Origin: Trebonia sp.
GTDB lineage: Bacteria; Actinomycetota; Actinomycetes; Streptosporangiales; Streptosporangiaceae
DNA: 7,022 nucleotides
Assembly (NCBI GenBank): GCA_030043595.1
Contig: JASHXJ010000459.1
Span: 1-7,022 of the forward strand
Direction of reading: 5' to 3'
In this document: in pieces, positions 1 through 5,362 of the stretch
Position numbering within the stretch: position 1 is the first letter of the stretch
How the letters are laid out: every line of letters begins with the position of its first letter
Notes under the pieces: model-generated
Told to the model about the DNA's origin: nothing
Databases searched by the model: none
What the model saw: only the letters and a program-made list of their open reading frames with translations
Position numbers and translations under genes: made by a program

Positions 1-410
1 CGCAGTTCAACAGCCCGAACGCGATCTTCATCTACTCGGTCGCCGACTGGATCGCCCAGAAGTACCACTCCGCCGCCCCCGGCAAGAAGCCGACCAAGGG
101 CCAGAACGAGTTCGGCTCCAACCAGACCGGCTACCTCGGCCTGAACAAGATCAACGGCGTCTCCCCGATCACCACCGCCAAGGTGCCGACGATCAACGCG
201 GCATTTAAGAGCACCGGCTTCACCCGGACGATCTACGACATCGTCCGCTACTCCGCCACCACGCCCGACCACATCCCGGCGTACCTGGAACGGTTCTTCG
301 CCAGCGCCCACGCCAAGGTCAAGGGTTACCTGTGCGCGAGCCCCGCGGCGGCAGCCGCGATCAGGGACTACGGGTTCCTCACGATCTCGACGTGCGGAAT
401 CGGCTCCTGA
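1..410 (+). CDS. PstS-like secreted substrate-binding protein, C-terminal part (5' end outside window)
   Basis: The reading frame is open from base 3 to the TGA at 408-410 and gives the last 135 residues of a protein that starts upstream. What is visible fits the second lobe and C-terminus of a PstS-like (type 2 periplasmic-binding) protein: an IFIYSVADWIAQKY helix, a GLNKINGVSP turn, VPTINAAF, then RTIYDIVRY and a closing IRDYGFLTIST. The last element resembles the 'YGF.PL' ends of actinobacterial phosphate-binding-like proteins. Two cysteines near the end, in YLCAS and STCGIGS, could form a disulfide, as expected for an exported protein. There is no C-terminal membrane helix, so anchoring, if any, must be N-terminal and cannot be seen. 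Position just before pstC supports a binding-protein role for phosphate or a related anion, but the ligand loops are outside the window. I am fairly sure of the family and unsure of the ligand. Confidence 0.75.
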   Translation, partial: QFNSPNAIFIYSVADWIAQKYHSAAPGKKPTKGQNEFGSNQTGYLGLNKINGVSPITTAKVPTINAAFKSTGFTRTIYDIVRYSATTPDHIPAYLERFFASAHAKVKGYLCASPAAAAAIRDYGFLTISTCGIGS

Positions 411-437
411 GTCACCCGATGTAATAGCGCGGAAATG

Positions 438-470
438 ACTGTGCCCCCCGCCACCAGCGGGGGGCACAGT
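438..470 (+). terminator. Strong GC-rich hairpin after the PstS-like gene
   Basis: ACTGTGCCCCCCG at 438-450 is the exact reverse complement of 458-470. C451 and G457 can also pair, giving a 14-bp perfect stem with a 5-base loop. It begins 28 bases after the upstream stop codon. No U-rich tract follows, which is common for actinobacterial terminators. It could end transcription of the PstS-like gene, or act as a 3' stabiliser that lets some read-through into pstC. Confidence 0.8.
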
Positions 471-517
471 TGCGCATAGAGTGATGTGCACCTATCAAGA
501 TCGCATAAATAGGGATT

Positions 518-550
518 GTTCACGCTTTGTTCATCTTCTGCTCGATAAAT
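518..550 (+). promoter_or_regulatory. Candidate PHO box (PhoP direct repeats) and promoter for pstC
   Basis: Three units start exactly 11 bases apart: GTTCACG at 518, GTTCATC at 529 and GCTCGAT at 540. The Streptomyces PhoP site is built of 11-base direct repeat units with a conserved GTTCACC-like heptamer, so the first unit matches 6 of 7, the second 5 of 7, and the third is degenerate. A further GTGCACC at 486-492 (6 of 7) lies upstream but out of phase. GATAAA at 544-549 is a possible -10 overlapping the last unit. The local A/T richness, against a very GC-rich background, supports a regulatory stretch. PhoP control of pstC is inferred from this pattern and from the gene's function. Confidence 0.65.
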
Positions 551-611
551 GTACACCACCGCGCACCACGCTTGACCAGCTCGTCAGGAACCATTGGCAG
601 ACGGTGCCGAT

Positions 612-630
612 GGAAGGAAGGAGCGGGGGG
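612..630 (+). promoter_or_regulatory. Purine-rich ribosome binding region that decides the pstC start
   Basis: A run of purines holds AAGGAG at 618-623 (15 bases before the ATG at 639) and a G-run at 625-630 (8 bases before it). An in-frame TTG at 594 lies upstream of this region and has no comparable site of its own, so 639 is preferred. The spacing of AAGGAG is long, so the G-run may do the pairing. Confidence 0.5.
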
Positions 631-638
631 ATATCGCC

Positions 639-1652
639 ATGGCCTCTGAGGGACCCACGCGGGTAATGCCCGCGGTCCCGGAAGACAGGCCGCGGGTCAT
701 CGTCGCTCAGCCGTCCACGGGCGACAAGATCTTTCGCGGCGTACTACGCGCGTCGGCGCTTTCGGTCTTCATCATCACCGGGCTGATCCTGGTGTTCCTG
801 ATCATCCGCGCCCTGAAGGCCTTCAAGTTCATGGGATTCGGGTTCCTGACCACCCAGTCCTGGATCACCATCGACCCCCAGCACTTCGGGATCGCGGCGA
901 TCCTGCCGTTCGGGGTCATGATCGCGCTGATCGCCATGGTCATCGCCATCCCGACCGGCATCGGCATCGCGCTGTACATCTCGGAGTACGCCCCGACTTC
1001 GCTGCAGCGGCCGCTGATCTCGCTGATCGACCTGATGGCCGCGATCCCGAGCATCATCTACGGGCTGTGGGGGCTGCTGTTCCTCGAACCGCGAATTCTC
1101 GGATTCGAGAGCTGGCTCGGCCGGCACCTGGGCTTCATCCCGTTCTTCAACTTCCGGCTCTCCTCCTCGCTGGCGTCGAACTACGCCAACTCCACGTTCA
1201 TCGCCGGCGTGGTGGTGTCGCTGATGGTGATCCCGATCATCACATCGCTGTCCAGGCAGGTGTTCTCGCAGGCCCCGCAGGGCGAACGGGAGGGCGCGTA
1301 CGCGCTCGGCTCGACCCGCTGGGGGATGATCCGCTCGGTCGTGCTGCCATTCGGCAAGGGCGGGGTCATCGGGGCGACCATGCTCGGCCTGGGGCGGGCG
1401 CTCGGCGAGACGATCGCGATCACGCTGATCATCGTGCCGGTGTTCCACTTCAACTTCCACGTGCTCGAGTTCGGCAGCAACTCGATCGCGGCCACGATCG
1501 CGCTGGACTTCGCTTCGTTTCCCGATCCCGGTTCGATGGGGCTGTCGGCCCTGATGGCCGCCGGGCTCGTGCTCTTCGCGATGACCCTGATCGTCAACAT
1601 GCTGGGAGCGATGGTGATCGGCCGCTCCCGGTCCGGACTTTCAACTGGCTGA
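639..1652 (+). CDS. pstC: Phosphate ABC transporter permease PstC
   Basis: This 337-residue integral membrane protein is one of the two permeases that form the phosphate channel of the Pst ABC importer. About six membrane helices are visible (near residues 37-57, 86-112, 126-149, 185-205, 245-267 and 302-326). The EAA loop that docks the ATPase is at about 216-237 (EREGAYALGSTRWGMIRS, then VVLP) and leads into the PstC/PstA-type GLGRALGETIA. The N-terminal 36 residues are polar and probably cytoplasmic. Length and motifs are normal for PstC. The ATG at 639 is chosen over a TTG at 594 because the purine-rich ribosome site lies between them. The stop at 1650-1652 abuts the pstA start, so the two are probably translated together. 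A PHO-box-like repeat about 90-120 bases upstream suggests induction under phosphate limitation. Confidence 0.93.
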   Translation: MASEGPTRVMPAVPEDRPRVIVAQPSTGDKIFRGVLRASALSVFIITGLILVFLIIRALKAFKFMGFGFLTTQSWITIDPQHFGIAAILPFGVMIALIAMVIAIPTGIGIALYISEYAPTSLQRPLISLIDLMAAIPSIIYGLWGLLFLEPRILGFESWLGRHLGFIPFFNFRLSSSLASNYANSTFIAGVVVSLMVIPIITSLSRQVFSQAPQGEREGAYALGSTRWGMIRSVVLPFGKGGVIGATMLGLGRALGETIAITLIIVPVFHFNFHVLEFGSNSIAATIALDFASFPDPGSMGLSALMAAGLVLFAMTLIVNMLGAMVIGRSRSGLSTG

Positions 1653-1655
1653 GTG

Positions 1656-2822
1656 ATGGCTACCGAGACATCGACCGAGCAAGTCGCGGCACCGGAACCC
1701 CCGGCTCCCCCCGCCGACGCGCCACTGCGGATCCGGAGGGTATCGGCGGAAGGCACGCTGAGCGTCCTCGGGGCTGCCGGCGCCGCTCTCGCGCTGGACT
1801 GGGTGCTGTACGAGCGGGTCCTGCCGTTCACCGGAGTACTCGGATTCTGGGTGAGCTGGTACGTGCTCTTCCTGGTGCTGTACGGGGGAATAGCCGCCCT
1901 GCAGTGGGACCGGATGGCCGTCCGGGACAGGATCGTGCAGGTAACCCTGACCACCGGCGGCGTGCTCGCCACGGCCATCGTCGTCGACCAGGTTGGCTAC
2001 ACGCTGGTCCGCGGCTTCACCGCGGTCAAGCACCTCACGTTCTTCACACAGTCGATGGCGGCCGAGGGCCCGCTCAGCCCGCAGGACGTGGGCGGCGTGG
2101 GGCACGCCCTCGTGGGCACCCTCGAGCAGATCACGCTCGCGACGGCCTTCGCCGTACCGCTCGGCGTCATGGCGGCGGTGTTCCTCTCCGAGGTGGGCGG
2201 ACGGCTGGCCCGTCCGGTGCGCACCCTGGTCGACGCCATGACGGCGCTGCCCGACATCATCTCCGGCCTGTTCATCCTGGCGTTCGTGGTCCTCACGCTA
2301 GGCCTGCAGAAGTGCGGCTTCGCCGCCTCGCTCGCCCTGGGCGTCACCATGCTGCCGATCGTGTGCCGGGCTTCGGAGGCCGTGCTGCGGATCGTCCCCG
2401 GAACGCTCCGTGAGGCGTCGTACGCGCTTGGCGGCAGCCAGTGGCGCACGGTGCTGAGCGTCGTCCTGCCGACCGCCAGGTCGGGCCTGTCCACCGCCGT
2501 CGTGCTCGCCATGGCCCGCGGCATCGGGGAGACCGCGCCCGTACTGCTCGTCGCCGGCTACGCGCGCGGGTTCAACTGGAACCCGTTCGCCAACTGGCAG
2601 ACCAGCCTGCCGCTCTACATCTACTACGAGATCCAGCTTCCGCAGGTGACGGAGAAGATCCGGGCCTTCGGCGGCGGCTTCGCGCTCATCATCCTCGTGC
2701 TCATCCTGTTCACCATCGCCCGCCGGATCGGCGGCGCGGCGCCGGGACAGCTGACCAGGCGGCAGCGCCGCCGCATCGAGCGGGAGAGCCGCCGCACCGC
2801 GGCCGAAAGGACGCGAGCATGA
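1656..2822 (+). CDS. pstA: Phosphate ABC transporter permease PstA with extended N-terminus
   Basis: This 388-residue protein is the partner permease of PstC. The family core is clear: a helix near 149-178, MTALPDIISGLFI at about 195-207, the EAA loop at 251-272 (LREASYALGGSQWRTVLS, then VVLP) followed by MARGIGETAPVLL, and a last helix near 340-357. PstA is usually about 280-310 residues. Here roughly 90 extra N-terminal residues add a Pro/Ala-rich leader and two hydrophobic stretches (about 33-50 and 62-82), suggesting eight membrane segments. The C-terminus is strongly basic (LTRRQRRRIERESRR). The start is either ATG 1656 or GTG 1653, directly after the pstC stop. Neither has a clear Shine-Dalgarno, so translation probably depends on reinitiation from pstC. 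It overlaps the next gene by 4 bp (ATGA). Confidence 0.92.
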   Translation: MATETSTEQVAAPEPPAPPADAPLRIRRVSAEGTLSVLGAAGAALALDWVLYERVLPFTGVLGFWVSWYVLFLVLYGGIAALQWDRMAVRDRIVQVTLTTGGVLATAIVVDQVGYTLVRGFTAVKHLTFFTQSMAAEGPLSPQDVGGVGHALVGTLEQITLATAFAVPLGVMAAVFLSEVGGRLARPVRTLVDAMTALPDIISGLFILAFVVLTLGLQKCGFAASLALGVTMLPIVCRASEAVLRIVPGTLREASYALGGSQWRTVLSVVLPTARSGLSTAVVLAMARGIGETAPVLLVAGYARGFNWNPFANWQTSLPLYIYYEIQLPQVTEKIRAFGGGFALIILVLILFTIARRIGGAAPGQLTRRQRRRIERESRRTAAERTRA

Positions 2823-5362
2823 AAAGGCTGCTGGCCCTGAGTGCCGCCGCCGGCCTGGCCATCATCATCGGGGCGCCGGGCGCGGCGCTGGCCACGGGCA
2901 GCCCGTCCCCATCCGCCTCCGCGACGGCAACCGCGTCACCCACGGCGACACCGACGCCGACGGCCGGCGGGAAGCCCACACCGACGCCAACCGGCTCGGG
3001 CACGGCAACCCCGTCACCAACGAAGTCAGCGACGCCCAAGCCAAGCACGACGCCCAGCCCGGTCACGACCAAGACCCCGCCGAAGAAGCCGGCCAAGAAA
3101 CCCGCGGCACCCAAGCCCAGGAAGGCCGGCCCTGACGGCGCCACCGTGACCGGGCCGGACATGTACATCCCGGGGACCAAGGACTCGCACTACAAGGTCG
3201 CGAGCACCGTCACGGTCAGCCAGACCAAGGACTTGGTCAACCAGATGGTGCAGGTGAGCTGGACCGGGTTCACGCCGAGCAGCCAGCCGATCTACGACAA
3301 CACGTCGACCGACTATCCGGTCATGGTCGCGCAGTGCAGGGGGACCGACCCGTCCAGCCCGGCCCAGTGCTACGACGCGACCAACGGCGGCACGCCCGCG
3401 GCCTTCGGCCAGTACGGGCCAGGCAACAACGTGTACGCCACGACGACCGCGAGCGGCGCCGGCCAGACCGACATCCTGCTGTTCACCTCGGTGCAGAACC
3501 AGTGGCTTGGCTGCGACTCGACCCATCCGTGCTCGATCGTCGTCGTGCCGAGCCAGGGCGGCAACAGCCTCACCGACAAGACGCCGAACTGCAACGACCA
3601 CACCCAGGACGTCCAGGCCATGGACCTCGGGCAGTACGCGTTCACGCCGATAACGAGCCCTGCGTTCACGCCGAACGGCCTTTGCTCGTGGCAGAAGCGG
3701 ATCGTCATCCCGATGTTCTTCGCGCCGACGCCGGACGGCTGTCCGCTGCGGAACGCGGATTTCAGCGCAGGCGGCTCGCCGATGCTCGCCAATGCCATGC
3801 TGCAGTGGCAGTCCGGGATCTGCTTCAACGCCAACTCCATCGAGATCCAGTACAACTCCGAGATCAACGAGAGCGAGGCCCGCAACGACTTCGAGGAGGG
3901 CGTGACAGACGTCGCATTCACCACGGAGCCGCTCAGCGGGCCGAGCAAGTATCCGTACACCTACGCCCCGGTCGCCGTGTCCGCGGTGTCGATCGACTAC
4001 TGGGTGGACAACCAGAACACAGGCCAGCCCATCACGGGCATCAAGCTGGATCCGCGGCTGGTCGCCAAGCTGCTGACGACCTCGTACGCCTACACGAATG
4101 ACGCGTGCCCGGGAGCGGCGGGTGGCCCGTTCGGATGCGACAACGCGGTCGACGGCAACCCGGTGAACATCTACGCGGACCCGGAGTTCCAGCAGCTGAA
4201 CCCCAAGGTCTGGCAGGTCGCCTCGCAGCCGTCCGGATACGAGATCCCGATGGTGGTTTCCGGGAACAGCGACATGACCTGGGTGACCACGAGCTGGATC
4301 GCCGCCAATAAGGACGCGGCCAGCTTCCTGGCCGGACAGTTCGACCAGTGGGGGATGCACGTCAACACCGACTACCTGGGGCTGAAGTACCCGACCAACG
4401 CGTTCCTGCCGATGGACCCGTACTTCCCGGTGTCCTCGCAGTACAGCCCCGTCTACCCGCTGGCCACGGTCGCCAGGGACCAGTCGCTGAATCAGCCGCC
4501 CGGCACCATGGACACCAGGGATCCCACCACCGGCAACTTCGACACCCTGCCACCTGAGGTACCCGGCGACCGGGACCTGTGGGCGGTCGACGATGAGGCG
4601 GATGCCGCCCGGTTCCTGTTCCCCACGGCCGCGATCGAGAACCCGGCCGGCAAGTACGTCCAGCCGACGATGGCGTCGATGGCCGCCGCTGTCAATGACA
4701 TGACGGTGAACCCGGACGGCATCACGCGGTCGATCAACGAAGACAGCAAGGACCCGGACGAGTACCCGCTGACGATGGTGATCTACGCGGTCGTGCCCAC
4801 CGGCGGGATCTCCAAGACCAAGGCCGCCAAGATCGCCGCGTTCCTGGACTACGTGGCCGACCAGGGTCAGGTGTCCGGCAATGCCCCCGGTGAGCTCGCG
4901 CCGGGCTACCTGCCCCTCCCGGAGGCGCTGCGCGCGCAGACGCTGGAGGCCGCCTACAAGGTGCTGCACCAGACGGGCAACCCCAAGCCTGCCCCCTCGA
5001 AGTCGCCGTCGCCCAAGCCGTCGCCGTCGAAGTCGCCCAAGCCGTCGCCGTCCGCCACGGCGGGCCCGCTCACGGTCTCGTACAGCAGCGCGGACGGCAT
5101 CGGGATGTCGTGGGTCGTGCTGGCGCTGCTCGTGGCCGGGTTCGTGTTCATCATCGCCGGGCCGGCCGCCCTGATCGCGGGCAGTCCCGGGGCGCGCGCC
5201 GCGCTCGGCGCCGGCGCCCGCCGACTGCGGCGGCCCCGCAACGGCGCGGACAACCAGTCCGGCCGCGGCTCCCGCGGCCGGGATAGACCCGTTGGCAACA
5301 GATCCGGCAGCAGCCGGCCTAAACGGGGCGGGTCCCGCCCCCTATGGCGGAGGAACTCATGA
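2819..5362 (+). CDS. Large membrane-anchored, divergent PstS-like binding protein
   Basis: This 847-residue exported protein starts in an ATGA overlap with pstA, with AAAGGA 7 bases before the ATG. In order: a Sec signal peptide (about 1-25, ending GAALA, no lipobox Cys); a Thr/Pro/Ser/Lys stalk (27-103); a beta-rich module (about 115-290) whose TVTVSQTKDLVNQMVQVSW resembles actinobacterial Ig-like or neocarzinostatin-like domains; a PstS-like fold (about 290-715); a Pro/Ser/Lys stalk (721-750); one membrane helix (764-788); and a basic, probably cytoplasmic tail (about 56 residues). All ten cysteines fall in the exported part (173-440). The binding-fold call rests on eye alignment with the next gene: ENPAG at 607-611 and YPLTMVIYAVVPTGG at 649-663 both recur there. 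The usual phosphate-contacting Arg and Asp are not conserved, so the ligand is unknown. Fold family likely; function inferred from context. Confidence 0.82.
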   Translation: MKRLLALSAAAGLAIIIGAPGAALATGSPSPSASATATASPTATPTPTAGGKPTPTPTGSGTATPSPTKSATPKPSTTPSPVTTKTPPKKPAKKPAAPKPRKAGPDGATVTGPDMYIPGTKDSHYKVASTVTVSQTKDLVNQMVQVSWTGFTPSSQPIYDNTSTDYPVMVAQCRGTDPSSPAQCYDATNGGTPAAFGQYGPGNNVYATTTASGAGQTDILLFTSVQNQWLGCDSTHPCSIVVVPSQGGNSLTDKTPNCNDHTQDVQAMDLGQYAFTPITSPAFTPNGLCSWQKRIVIPMFFAPTPDGCPLRNADFSAGGSPMLANAMLQWQSGICFNANSIEIQYNSEINESEARNDFEEGVTDVAFTTEPLSGPSKYPYTYAPVAVSAVSIDYWVDNQNTGQPITGIKLDPRLVAKLLTTSYAYTNDACPGAAGGPFGCDNAVDGNPVNIYADPEFQQLNPKVWQVASQPSGYEIPMVVSGNSDMTWVTTSWIAANKDAASFLAGQFDQWGMHVNTDYLGLKYPTNAFLPMDPYFPVSSQYSPVYPLATVARDQSLNQPPGTMDTRDPTTGNFDTLPPEVPGDRDLWAVDDEADAARFLFPTAAIENPAGKYVQPTMASMAAAVNDMTVNPDGITRSINEDSKDPDEYPLTMVIYAVVPTGGISKTKAAKIAAFLDYVADQGQVSGNAPGELAPGYLPLPEALRAQTLEAAYKVLHQTGNPKPAPSKSPSPKPSPSKSPKPSPSATAGPLTVSYSSADGIGMSWVVLALLVAGFVFIIAGPAALIAGSPGARAALGAGARRLRRPRNGADNQSGRGSRGRDRPVGNRSGSSRPKRGGSRPLWRRNS
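2897..3127 (+). other. Low-complexity coding segment: Thr/Pro/Ser/Lys stalk
   Basis: This codes for residues 27-103 of the large binding protein, directly after the signal peptide. Nearly every residue is T, P, S, A, G or K. It shifts from an S/T/A/P composition to a K/P-rich end (KTPPKKPAKKPAAPKPRK). Such segments are typically extended, may be O-glycosylated, and commonly act as spacers through the cell wall; the basic end could touch anionic wall polymers. Those roles are inference. Confidence 0.8.
5008..5052 (+). repeat. 24-base direct repeat in the C-terminal Pro/Ser/Lys stalk
   Basis: A 21-base string at 5008-5028 recurs exactly at 5032-5052, a 24-base period. It encodes an eight-residue unit within SPKPSPSKSPKPSPS of the stalk that precedes the membrane helix. 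It looks like a tandem duplication that lengthens the stalk without changing frame. Confidence 0.85.
5259..5341 (+). repeat. Cluster of three inverted repeats before the second anchored binding protein
   Basis: Within the basic tail of the upstream gene there are three hairpin-capable palindromes. CCGGCCGCGG at 5259-5268 pairs with 5272-5281 across a 3-base loop. CCGGC at 5304-5308 pairs with GCCGG at 5313-5317 across 4 bases. GGGGCGG at 5325-5331 pairs with CCGCCCC at 5335-5341 across 3 bases. The last one ends just before the ribosome site at 5349. They could affect relative expression of the two binding proteins, but GC-rich Arg/Gly codons also produce palindromes by chance. Confidence 0.55.
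5349..5354 (+). promoter_or_regulatory. Shine-Dalgarno GGAGGA that sets the start at 5359
   Basis: GGAGGA lies four bases before ATG 5359 and downstream of an alternative in-frame ATG at 5344. Choosing 5359 gives a clean signal peptide beginning MIRYPARRRG and an ATGA overlap with the upstream stop, the same junction type as at 2819. The spacing is slightly short. Confidence 0.7.

Noticed and set aside
572..600. TTGACC at 572-577 as a -35 element
   Set aside because: No acceptable -10 lies 16-19 bases downstream; the PHO-box region is a better promoter candidate.
594..638. Upstream TTG start adding 15 residues to PstC
   Set aside because: The added residues (polar, charged) come from the ribosome-binding region itself; ATG 639 has the purine-rich site upstream.
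610..666. Short leader peptide from ATG 610 overlapping the pstC start
   Set aside because: Its 18 codons run over the pstC ribosome site and first codons and it has no Shine-Dalgarno of its own; chance frame.
1083..1109. Inverted repeat CTCGAA / TTCGAG inside pstC
   Set aside because: Only six paired bases plus an imperfect inner stem within a conserved coding region; no regulatory role suggested.
1067..2413. Long open frame in another + frame spanning the pstC/pstA junction
   Set aside because: Overlaps two well-supported permeases; product is low-complexity Arg/Gly/Pro/Ala-rich, with no start signal of its own.
3026..4969. Long open frame on the - strand (647 codons) opposite the large binding protein
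   Set aside because: Its translation is Arg/Val/Gly/His-rich with no recognisable motif. It mirrors GC-biased third positions of the clear + strand gene, a usual artefact in high-GC DNA.
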